Shown here: positions 32,001-44,000 of the stretch, one piece after another
How positions within the stretch are numbered: position 1 is the stretch's first letter
Layout: each line of letters opens with the position of its first letter
From: Parelaphostrongylus tenuis
Lineage: Eukaryota; Nematoda; Chromadorea; Rhabditida; Metastrongylidae
Assembly: GCA_019055375.1 (NCBI GenBank)
Contig: JAHQIW010000389.1
Location: 124,001-188,000 of the forward strand
DNA length: 64,000 nt
Direction: 5' to 3'
Made by a program: the position numbers and the translations under genes
The notes under the pieces: model-generated
What the model was told of the DNA's origin: nothing
The model's input: only the letters and a program-made list of their open reading frames with translations
The model's database searches: none

Positions 32001-35000
32001 GTTTTCTGCTGGGGTTATGGAGGTTTTTGGCTTAGTGGAGTGTGGATCAATGTTATCTTTTCAGACTCTGACGAAGACGACCCGCCGAAACGTTAGCCAC
32101 CTCAGATATTGTATATTCAAACTGCATTACTGACTGTATTGTTGTATGCTTCGCTAATATTCAATAAATAATATCAATAACACCTTGGAACGGCTAAACA
32201 GAAGGAACTATGAATTCCGACAACCGAATATCAGTTAACATCTGCATTAATCGATATCCCACACTTTCCCTTGCAACAGATACGACACCCCTATGATACA
32301 ACTCATTCAAACATCTGAAGTTTCAGCAATTTCACCTTCTTTAGAGTTTGAAAAGACTAAATTGTCCAAAACACAGTAAGTCAAACACCACATCACTTCT
32401 TCAATTCTTTCGGGACCATGGACCCAATTCTCTGCGCCTCCAGCCCTCAGCGTGTCATTGTTAGATGCAGCACGCTGAGGGTTATAGATGCAGAGGGTTG
32501 AATCCATGGTCGCGAAAGTGCTAAGAAAAATCACCAAATCTAAATTTTTTTCTAAGATACGGAGTGGCCCATTTGCACTTTAATGTAGGAGGTGCTCATG
32601 TGATCTCTCCACGGTGCTTCTCCATATGAAGAACTCAGTGAACGACTCATGAAACGAAGGGTATTTGAAAACTGATTTAAGCTCGATTCGATTGGAACCT
32701 AGATTTGGCGATTTTTTTTCTGTTGAAGTAAAGGAAGTATTTGACTGAAAGAGCTGGAGGCAACCTGATTTCTTCAGTTCTGAAGAAGGCGAAACAGCCG
32801 AAACGTCAGATTTCAGAATGAATCGTGTTAGAAAACCTTATGTTTAACTTAAAAGGAGATATAAGTGATACATCCATGATGAATGTCATGGTAACGTTTT
32901 ATTCAAAAAAAAAAAAGATTTGGACGGTGAAAAATGATGTGGAGATGATCCGCACCGAATGCGATTCATGAAGAATTGGAGAAGATTAACAAAATTTTGG
33001 AGTCAATTTTTTTACTTCACCATTAAGTCTAAGTCTAACTTAGTTTTGTTTCGCATATCCAATTTTCCTTCTTTTTCTACTACTATTTTCTATTAATACA
33101 CAATTTTCTCCCACTTCTGTTTTGTCATAATTTGAAGTGAAAAGCTAAGACAACTGGAACGATGCTCTAAGAAAGAAAACAAACTAGGAAACACTCGATA
33201 CAACGATTCGATAAGGGTGCTAGTTGATCGCTGTGCGCGTTCGTTATTTGACCAAAGTACTGTTTTCCATTTCGAAGGACAAACTCAGATCTTTCTTTCC
33301 CCTGCTTGGATTTTCCGCCGAACAGAACATAAAATTCCAGTTTTTATGCGATAGCCTGAGAAAAGGAGATTTCAACACTGTACTTGGCTTTCACATAGGT
33401 CTTCTAAGTTTGTTGTAGCAGCAAAAAAATTTTTCTCGGCTTGTGTTTTATGCTTGACTGGTGCCTGTGCTTTGCTTTTCAGGAAACTTAAAACTCATTT
33501 AGTAGTTTGTATCTCGTTGAATCTGAGCCTGAGTTTGGTACTGAAAAGCGCCATCATAGATCAAAAAGCGTTACACTCTACCTATATGCGCTATAACATC
33601 TCTATTTGGTCGTTCCCAAGTTTTGGCACTAGAGTAATAAACACCATATTTATTAACTAAAAGTAGTCAAAATTGCATGGTTTTGGAATCATACGATTGC
33701 ACACTTTCTTACATATATTTTGGTGCACAAACTGTCTTTACTCAAAGATGCAGCTGTTCTGGAAACAAATTCCCTTGTTACTCATGCATGAATGGCGCGT
33801 AGGGGGAAATAGTACTGAAGCGGTGCGTAAGATTAATGGAGCTTAGGGCGATTTTACGGTTGCAGAAAGGACGGTTAGGAAGTGCTTCGCAAAGTTCAAA
33901 CTCGGAGAGCACAATCTGGAAGATCAGTCGCGCTCGGGTCGTCCATAGGAAGCTTCAGTGCTTCAATGTCTATTGCTTGAGTGTCAAAACTTATGAAATG
34001 ACCTAACAGAGCTAATATGGCATACATGGTTCGAGTGAGAAACGTTCTATGAAAACCCTTCTGAATATCAAACCCAGTTCCAGAATCGATGAGATTTAAA
34101 CTATCAGATGAGTTCTAACAGTCTTGTGAAAAGCGAAGCACAACGTCAGCTGAGCATAAAACGCAAACCGAAAAAACAGTATTCTTTCTGCTACTGCAGC
34201 TTACTTAGGGAGCTTTATAGAAAACAAGCACAACGTTGAAATCGTCTTTTCTCAGGTTATCGAATTACTACCAGAATTTAGTGCATTGTTCGGTGAAAAA
34301 TGTAAATGGAAACATGGGTGTATTCATTGATTACACGCCGCCCTCAAAAAATTAACAACGATCGCATAACCTTTTATGGCATTTAAAGACTTTCAAAGAA
34401 GAAGGCAATAATGATATAAACACATCGACTTAGACGTACCTGATTTTCTAACTCGCCTAGAATTTCCAACTGAATATTTTCATCAGCCGATTCCAGAGCT
34501 TTCTGTATAACACGACATCCATACATTTGCAGTGCGAGATTTGTTACTTCTCCTTTCAAAGCGCGACCAAGGGCCGCCCTCTGTTCTCGGGTTCCATATT
34601 CGAAAAATTTCTGGAAAATAGACAGCAGCCTGCCAGTCGTAGCAAGAAAAGGCACATGTATGATAAATACTGTAACAAGAAGCGACTTTACCTGTACCAC
34701 ATAATTACCAAAGACATCGACCATTAAGATATGAGCATTGTTCAAAACTTCATCAAAAAGCAATTGTTTTTCTTTCGTTGATGCTCGTTCAAGTTTTTGT
34801 TGTATAAATCTGTAATAAATGGTTGAAAAGTACCGATTCTGAATTATAGATGGACAACCTAGTGTGCATCTACAATTTTCCTCTCACTGGAACAAACGAT
34901 CATAACACCACCTTGTTGGAAACTTCAGCTACCTTTTTCGCCCTTTTCCAGCACAATCAATTTAGAGCGACATGGCTCACTAAAACCCATTTCAGTATAT

Positions 35001-38000
35001 ACAAATAGGCTGAGAGGCTGAATAAAAGCTTTTGTGAGAAAATTATACTATGAATTTCTGCTACAAGCGCATGTAATACAATAGTTAGAGGCGCGCAGCG
35101 ACACACACTAGTCGATAAGTCGACGGTACCATCCCGCGCTCAAGGCTCACCAAGAAATCCATCCCTCCGGGGTCGGTGAATTGATAGCGGACTTGTCTGG
35201 AAAGACAGCAGCACTGACCTGATAAATCGGCAGGCCACTGCAAGTCACTGTAAAGACCTGATATGCCTTCGACCAAGTATAACGATTTTTGATTAAGTCG
35301 AATGCAAGGCGCATCCCTCAGGGATTGTTCAACGCCAAGACTTTTATGCTTTTATCTTTTTTCATTGCCACTGCACTTCTAGGTACACCTCTCAAATGCG
35401 TAAAGTCTTGGAAAATTGCAAATTTAGAAAAATGCTGGTTCTTTTCAATTCCAAAGAGATACACACTGCGATTTTGAAAATTTCGAAAACCATGAATTCT
35501 ATTATGGCTACACATGTTTGATCGACCTTGAAGCAATAGGACAAAGATAACTTCTCTCTAGGAAATCTTATCGAATTTTGTCCTGATCGGAAGCATAGTA
35601 TCTTATAGGACAACTGAATTTGGAACCACAAAAGTCTACAAAGGATTTGGTTCCCAGGTTTCCATTTGCCTAGTCGTTACACATCAAGGACCAAAGCACT
35701 AAGCTCTTGGCGCCTATGAATCCCAGCGAGACTCTCCACAAATTCGTCCCTATCAATCACTGCACTGGCGTGATGGCAGTGCAAGGTGACGTGTGAGGTG
35801 ACTGAACTCATAACTGGCCTTGCAATGACTAGCGGTGGCTTGCTGATGTATCAGATCAGCGCTGTCAGCATCCCAAACAAGTTTGATACAACTGTATGTC
35901 AAGTGAAAATATCACCGAGCTTACAGTGCTTTACACTCGATTGCTCTTTGACTGGTATTTCATATTATTATACCTTTATTTCGAGTGTTTTCTCAAACCC
36001 ACGCTCGAATTTCAATAGATCCCTTCATTACAGTTTGAGCCAACATGTCATGTGGTCTGGTAAAGGCTCTTGTACAGTCCGATACACGTGACTCGATCCT
36101 ACAATCTCGTCACTCGGGCAGAACCCGTCGTCTTTCACTCCTTTTATGAGCTAATCCTCTCGGGAGCCTGCTTTCCCTAACAAGTGGCATTGAAGGAAGA
36201 CGAACGATTTACACTGTATATCAAGTGAAAATATCACCTAACTTACAGTGTTTTACACTCGATTGCTCTTTGGCTGGTATTTCTATAATATTATACCCTT
36301 ATTTCGAAATGAGGAAAGGATAGGTTTCGAATGCCCCTTCCACGCTCAACGAAACGACAATCTCCGAATGCTCCAGTTACGTCTATCTAAGTTGTTAAAC
36401 CAACATGATAAACGACCTAGCTCCAGAGTTGAGCAGGAGGAAACGAGCGGCTTGGGGAACGTTTAGGAGCATCGAAGATGTAGTGGTGAGGACAAAGAAC
36501 ATCCGACTCCGTGTCCACCTTTTCGACTCGACAATCTTCCCTGCCCTAACGTATGCAGCAGAAACGTGGTCGCTACGTAAGCAGGATGAAAGATCACTTG
36601 GCGTTATCGAACGCGCAGTCGAAAGGTCGATACTAGGAGTATCTCGTATTTCGCAAATGAGACAAAGGATCCGAACTTCCGACCTACGTCAACGATCGAA
36701 AATCAGAGACGCCGTTCTACACGCCAGGATATCGAAAATAAGGTGGGCCGGACACGAGATGCGCTTCAACGACAACCGATGGACGAGAGCCGTTACCGAC
36801 TGGATTCCTCGGGACGTCAAGCGGTCTAAAGGAAGACCGCTGACCCGTTAATCCGATTTCTTTACGAAAGCGATAGAAGAAAGATACGATGTTCAGCGAA
36901 TCCCTAGAGCGAGGAGGACTCACTGGGCTACTCTTGCACGCGATAGGGAAAAATGGAAGAGCTGCTGGTACCGGCTCGAGTCACTCGCCGATCAAATGGA
37001 CAACAGGTGATACGACAGGTGACAGGTGATTTCGAAAGTTTTTCTAAGAAATTTGAGCGTGGTCTTAAAAAAACACTCGAAATAAAGGTATAATAATTTG
37101 AAAATACCAGCCAAAGAGCAATCAAGTGTACAACAGTGTTAGTTCGTTGATATTTTCACTTGACATACAGTGCAAATCGTTCGTCTTCGAGAACTCTCTG
37201 TAAGGAGTGCAGGCTCCCGAGAGGATGAGCCCATAAAAAGAGTGAGAGACGACGGGTTCTGCCCGATTGACGAGACTGTAAGGTCGAAACACGAGGCTGT
37301 ACAGGAGCGTTTAACAGACTACATGACATGTTGGCTCAGTCAACAATGAAGGAATCTATTGAAATTTCAGCGTGGTTTCGAGAGAACATTAGAAATAAAA
37401 GTATAAAACAGTGTCTCTTTGACTTGCCGAGATCCATGTTGATCTTTAGCAAATTCCACTACATGCGACAGAATATCGGCTATCTGTAGATGTGGAGTTC
37501 GATTATTGCGGAAATCATCCAAAAGAAAACTTCGATTCTGCTGCCTAAATCGGAACATCGGTCATCAAAGAAAAACATAAATTAAAGAATAAAGCAGATA
37601 ATCTAAGTGAAGCAAAAAAAACCTTGGACTATTGTCGTCGGCTCGACGCCTGCCATGACAAGCTCCGCCACCACCACCACCACTATAGTGATTGATATTC
37701 GACGACTGTGTTGGCGGACTGAACATTGACATTCCTGCATTGTTATACCCATGGACAGCCCCCATTCCTGGATCGAGAGGTGGTGGCCCTGGCATTGGTG
37801 GAATTCCGCCAGCTAAAAGAAGCCCAGTTAACATATCCTCTTTCTCTAGGAATAATTTACTCTTCCTGGAGACAACTAAACATCACAAACGACGATATCA
37901 CTGCAAGGAAGATAATGCAGAACACATTTTAAAGATCGATTATTGATTTTTATACCGACTATTAGTAGCGCGCGAGTGGCTTAGTGAAGAGAGGTGTTCT

Positions 38001-41000
38001 GCGACAAACGTGGTCATCTGACCGATAGTCGATGGTTCGTATCCGCTCTCGGGGCTCATCAAGCCCTCCATCCCTCCAGGGTCAATGAATTAGTGTCAGA
38101 TTTCTCTGTGTAAAGGCCAGCTACACATTCAATTGTCTAATATGATCCTTAATGAAGACGAATTGTTGGTGCACCTTACAGAGAGTGATAATCGCCAAAA
38201 GCTTCATTTTTTATCGTCATAAGTATCTGCTTATTTATTACGAAAAAAGGATCTCGGCCGATCAATTCCTGAGGGATGCGCCATGCATTCCTCTTCAATT
38301 TTCAGCTTCGTTTGAGCTAAGTGAATGCATATATGGCCTTTGAAATGACTCACGTGACCCTAACGCTATACCGAGTCAGTGCTGCTTATCCTCTAAGACA
38401 GGTCTGGGACCAGACTGGTACCAATTTACCGACCCCTGAGGGATGGATGGCTTGGTGAACCATAATTGTAAGATCGAACATCATCGACCTTGTGGGCGAC
38501 GCAGAGCACCACTACCTTTAACCACTGCGCCACATGCGCTCATTTATAACGACACACTAAAAATTGACTCCCCATGATTCTAAAAAAACTGGACCCATGT
38601 TTCTCAAAGGACATTTTCAAATATAGATGTGATACGTCCGCTGACTTTACTTTATCTGTGTCACAGTTTACTTTACACTCAAGGATCTCAGCACATCTAG
38701 CATTTTATTCGTTTTTCGTTTTCACTATGAACGTCAGACGATAGTGATTAAGCACACAAGCACGTCTTCTTGCTATCTCGAAGATATCTAGGTTGAGGTG
38801 TCCTTAGAGCGCTTGCTATTGATTGTGGTATATTGGATATACTAAGGGGTGTGAATAGGTTCCCCAGCATCACGACCACTTGCCCTCCGCTCGTTGCCAA
38901 AAATATCGTATAATCCATTGGGAACAGCGTTGATAGACAGGCGGCGTCGTGCCGCCACTTGCGCTGCAGCCAGACAAGCCGCTGTGCATGTTAGGCTGTC
39001 TGCCTGCTTTACCACGAGACACGGCGCCGCGTGGTTTTTGAAAGGATAAAAATACTAATGCATGGTAATAACCTAAACAGCGGTCGTTCGAATCTTTCTC
39101 AAACCTTGCGCAAGCACAAAAAAAAAATCATTCCCAGCTCTCTCTAGCCCAGTTCCGCAAGCGATACAAAGTTACGGAAAAACTTCATCCAAAAATCGTA
39201 GGAGCGAATAAATTTCCGTAGCTTTTCAATTTTTCATGGCTCCTTATACTGCAGGTAAGCAGGCAGCGGAAATTATATCGGCAAGTTCGTTCAGTGGACT
39301 AAACAACACAATATCCTTTTCTGGAAAAGACATTGAACAAATCTGTTTCGGTCAACACCATCGTAAGCTAGGGCTAAGCCCAAGTACTGAGTACACAATG
39401 CCATGACAGGAGGTCAACGCCGGCAGAACCACGTATGTGAATTGACATGAAAATCTTCAAAACGAAAAGCTGGGAGTCCGCAACCGAGGTCGATCCCCTA
39501 CCCCCAGCACTTTTCAGTACTCAATAATGGAAGCCGTATGGCGCGGCTCGGTACGGCTCAACGACGCGAGGTTGACCACCCGCTGCTTGGTGTGGCTCGA
39601 CGTAGCTCGGTGCGGCTAGACGTGACTCAACGCGGCTCAGTGCGACTCGAGGCGAGGTTAATCCCAAACTCCTGACATTCTCGATCAATCAATAACGACG
39701 TCCTAAGGAACACGTCCGCTGGCGATACTCAGTGAGGCTCGGTGTGGGCTGAATCCCCTCCACACTCTCCGGCAATTCATAAGTAAGGCCGCAACGAAAG
39801 GCCCAGCTTGGCGATACTCGAGACTGCAAGAAGATGCGCTCAATCGATTTTCTACAAAAAACGTTAGGGAAGTGAATTCCTCAAGCAAGCGAGAAGGCGA
39901 GTCGAATGCTAGAAGTACTGAACCCACACCGCGAAAAAAACTGATACAGGTCATACACAGGGCTGAAAAAAATGTGAAATAATGAAGATTACCGAAAAAG
40001 TTTGGGTTGCCTCCTAGGCCTGGAGGAGGCGGAGGTGGTGGAGCTTGTGTTGGCGGTTGATTTAGTTTCATATACATCATCTGGTGCGGTGGAGGAGGCG
40101 GCGGCGGTGGTTGCGCAAGTGGTGGGAATACAGGCGACCCACAAATTCCTAAAACTTTGCCGTTCATTTCCAAAGCCCTCGAAATGCGAGAGCGATTTTT
40201 CCATATTCAAGTGGATAATGCTCTCATTTAAACAACAATAAATGACGTCATCTTGACAGATTTTGGTTTTCCAGAACTCCTCACCTGAGTAAGTGTGCTC
40301 CGAACGACTAGCACCGGTTTGAGTAGGAGGTGGTCCACCAAGCGAAAGCGCTGCCATACTATTAGCGACGTTTAGTATCTGACTTTGATAATAGGGCGGT
40401 GACGACGAAAATACATTCGATGACATCGCACCGTCCGGTCGTGACGTACCTATGCCTAAAACAATGACACTGCAATCGACCAATTTTTGTAACTGAATGA
40501 ACCTCAATCAAGCAAAATTCTTTCGCGCTGTAATGACAACTTGAATTCCTATTTAACGCGTAAATTTATTTTGGGCGGTACGCTACGCTGTGGTGCGGTG
40601 ATTGGAAGAATGCTGACATAAAAGCAAAACATGGAACACGGTCCTTTTATGACTGACAAGGACTCGAACCGTCATTATGCCTTGCGTGGAAGTGCGCTTT
40701 CGCATGACGCCATCGGGCGGGGAGGGTCATCAATTTGCTGCTCTTTCTCTCAGTCGTGTTCTGAGCCTCAATTTTCTTGAAATTGTCCGAAATATAAAAC
40801 AATTATACCCCCGAAAGGAAAAATGGCGGTTCGAATCCATGACAGGAAAACATCATATTCCGAATTCCAACTTTCTATCAGCATTCGAGAGGTTGTACTG
40901 CTTCCTTTAATTTGATAAGATCTTCAAACATTTCATATTCATTCTACCTAAGGTGTGTTGGGAGAATTCAACAGTAAAGCACTCCAGAAAACAGGTTTCT

Positions 41001-44000
41001 TCTGAGCAACAAATTCACCCAGACTCACAAAGTGACATTAGCTTTAAGAACCAGCGAAGAAACTAATGCCATAGCTACCCCCTAGTAAAAAAGTCTACCC
41101 CAGTCCGCCTTTGATCTGCACGAGATATAGCCAATCGGACCTGCCACTTGTTGTGAAGAGTCGAAAATCAGAAATCTATTAAAACAAAAACATGTCCAGA
41201 CGAAAAAATCCCATCACAAACTGAACACCACCTTGCGATCCACACGATTTTTTTCTAGGAAAACATATCATTCAGGCCATTTAGGTAAATTTCCCATTAG
41301 AATGTCTATTATATTACCCTATTTGAGAGGAAGATATGTCATTCATTTCTGGTAAAACTAACCATTCTGAGAATTTTCAATGTTTGTTGACGGAGCACTG
41401 AGTGGAGGATTTGCTGCATACGGTGGATTCCACGGTCCATATCCATAACTCGACGGAGACGACTGCATTGTTGATGGGCCACCGATAACGTGACCGCCTT
41501 TCACAAGATACTGAGTGATCTGAAATTGAAGGTTTCGTAGTGACAACAGTATCAGAAGTTTCTACTTGGATATGACTAGTTATGACAACAAAATGAACCT
41601 GTAAGTCCAAAAATTTGAGTGTGGCTACTGATTACATATGTACCTGATCATCAGGAATTAATCGTTTCGAGATGACGTGCATCCTTTTCGATGCATGATT
41701 ACTAAGAGGTTTTTTGGCCGGAACAAATTTTCGGTTGACTTTTTATAGCCATTCGACAGCATGGAAAACGGCGACTTAAATGCTGCACTAGTTTTTTTTT
41801 TTTTTTTTTGACTTCTTAGTACGCTGTAGCACTCGAAAAAAAGATACCTTTCACCTTCGAAGTGTTATATGCACGACTGGCATCTGGGCTTGTCTTTTCG
41901 TCAAACTTTTAGTGGCCGATTAATAGTCTAAATTTCGGCGATTCTAAAGTTACCTTAGATTTTGAAAAAATCTTCACAGTGCGCTGTCACAATGAAAAGA
42001 TGATCTTGTTTCGCACTTGGATATGTTAGCCCACTGTTCGAACTTCACAGCGAAATTGCTTAGCAGTAAGAATGAATTCAAGAGGTAGATAACGACTGTC
42101 GTGTCTCTTCAAGGCGACAATCGAAATCGCAGCGCGCAGCGGGATTAGCTAGCGGCGCGCAATTTTGGTTATTTAATTGGAATTTTCCTTTTTTTTTTTT
42201 GAACGAAAGTTTCCTTGTGTTATTCTGGTGATCCATATTCTCTCTACACACTCAAACGTTTTTGATGCATATATAATTCTTATGTGCCACGAATCGATCG
42301 TCAATGTTTTGATCCCCTACTCGAAGTTCACCAAATCTGTTTCTTTGCGGCCTAAGATTGATACCAGACCTGCTTGGGAGTATAGCAGCACTGACTCGAT
42401 ATATCGGTATGCCACCGCGAGCCATTGTGAAGGTCACAACAAGCGTTGAATATCCTCAAACGATGTTAAATGAAAACGGTGCGTCTCTCAAGGATCAACG
42501 TCGAGTGTTTTATGATTTAATTGCAAAGAAAACTCTGAAGGTGAAACATATGGTTCTTTTCCTCTTACAGCATTACAGCGCTCTGTGAAGTCCTTTCTGT
42601 ATTAGTTTAAAAATCACCATTTTGAGCGATCGAGTGAGCACTGAAAGTCGAATGACAAGTCATCCACAGACCCTAGCCGTACAAAGAAATCACTCTGGAA
42701 GCAGAACCTAACTTTACTCTCGCTCCTACAGCACAATAAAAAAGCTTTTTCAAAAATGAAACACAATGTTAAGATCGACGTTTTTCAAACTACTAAATTA
42801 TTTCTGTACAAGCCTAGGAGGAGCTCTCCGTCCAGCGAAAAAAAAACCTTCAAATAATCATGCAATCAAAAAGATGCACAACGTCCCGAAAAAGTTTACA
42901 TTAACATAGAGAACGTGAAAAAATTCTTAGATGGTCAACACTTTTTTGTTCTACCTAAAATTATATAAATTGGTTATCAATTTTCTTGAGCTGTGTTTCA
43001 CGGAAGCAAAATATCTTCACATTACTAAAAGTAACTCCTGCGATTTTCGTCTCACCACTAGTAAACATAGAAGCCTCCAGATTTTTAGATCTACGCTTAA
43101 AACGATATCATGAGGTTATTAGATTGCAGAGTGGTAGGAGTATATATAAATAAGTGATAGATAAGTAACCGTTACTAGAATTATTTCCGATACACCGAAA
43201 TGAAATACGCTCTTTTTAATTTTATAATTGATCGAACCTGAAAATCGGGTGTTCCAATGTGGCCTTCCGGATTTGAACCAAAGGGCATACCATACGACAT
43301 TGAAAGACCAAATCCATTAACGTCGGAACGCTTATCGTCATTACATCGTGAAGTGTGATCACTAAATTCGCTAATAAGAAAATTTCTATATACTTTTTCG
43401 CTGCCTGAATAATGGCCTAGTCCATTGCTATGATGAATTTGTGAGATGTGACACGCTTGAGAAAGATTATACTATCTGTTTCGATTGAGTGAAATGTACC
43501 TGCGATCCACAGAACGTGTTGACGTATCGCTCCTTGGTAGTATCTGAATAGAAGAAAAATTTATGATTAAAAGGATAAAATATTCCAGAAGATCATGCTT
43601 TGAAGTAATCTATTGATGATGAAGGCTTCTACTTAGCAACTAATCCAATAGATCCCTACATTGTTCAGATTATTCTGATAGTATCTTTCTTGTCCGTATT
43701 TGGAATGGTTACCTATCTGTTAGATCTACTACTGAACTAGGTAGAACTTCCACATCATGGAAGATGCACTTGTAGTTAAGAAGAATAAAAGAAAAAACAA
43801 GAACTGACGGATTTCGCCTTTATGGAAGCTGGTGATCCACTCAATACATTGTCAACAACCATTTGCAGAACACCTGGACCATATGATTCAGAACGAGGTG
43901 AAGCCGCTTGACTCACATTGTTACTGGCAACCATGATCGGTTTGCTAACGGAGTGATCTAAACCAGTAGAAAACTAGATATCATTTCATTTTCACGAGTA

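Larger units (their letters stand above)
31325..32209. mobile_element. Penelope-like fold-back element
   Basis: Arms 31325-31620 and 31915-32209 are long imperfect inverted repeats, each containing a hammerhead-like motif, around a central GIY-YIG endonuclease fragment on the minus strand. Inverted flanking copies are characteristic of Penelope-like elements (family knowledge). Inserted in the 3.2-kb puf-9 intron between 31203 and 34440. Confidence 0.75.
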
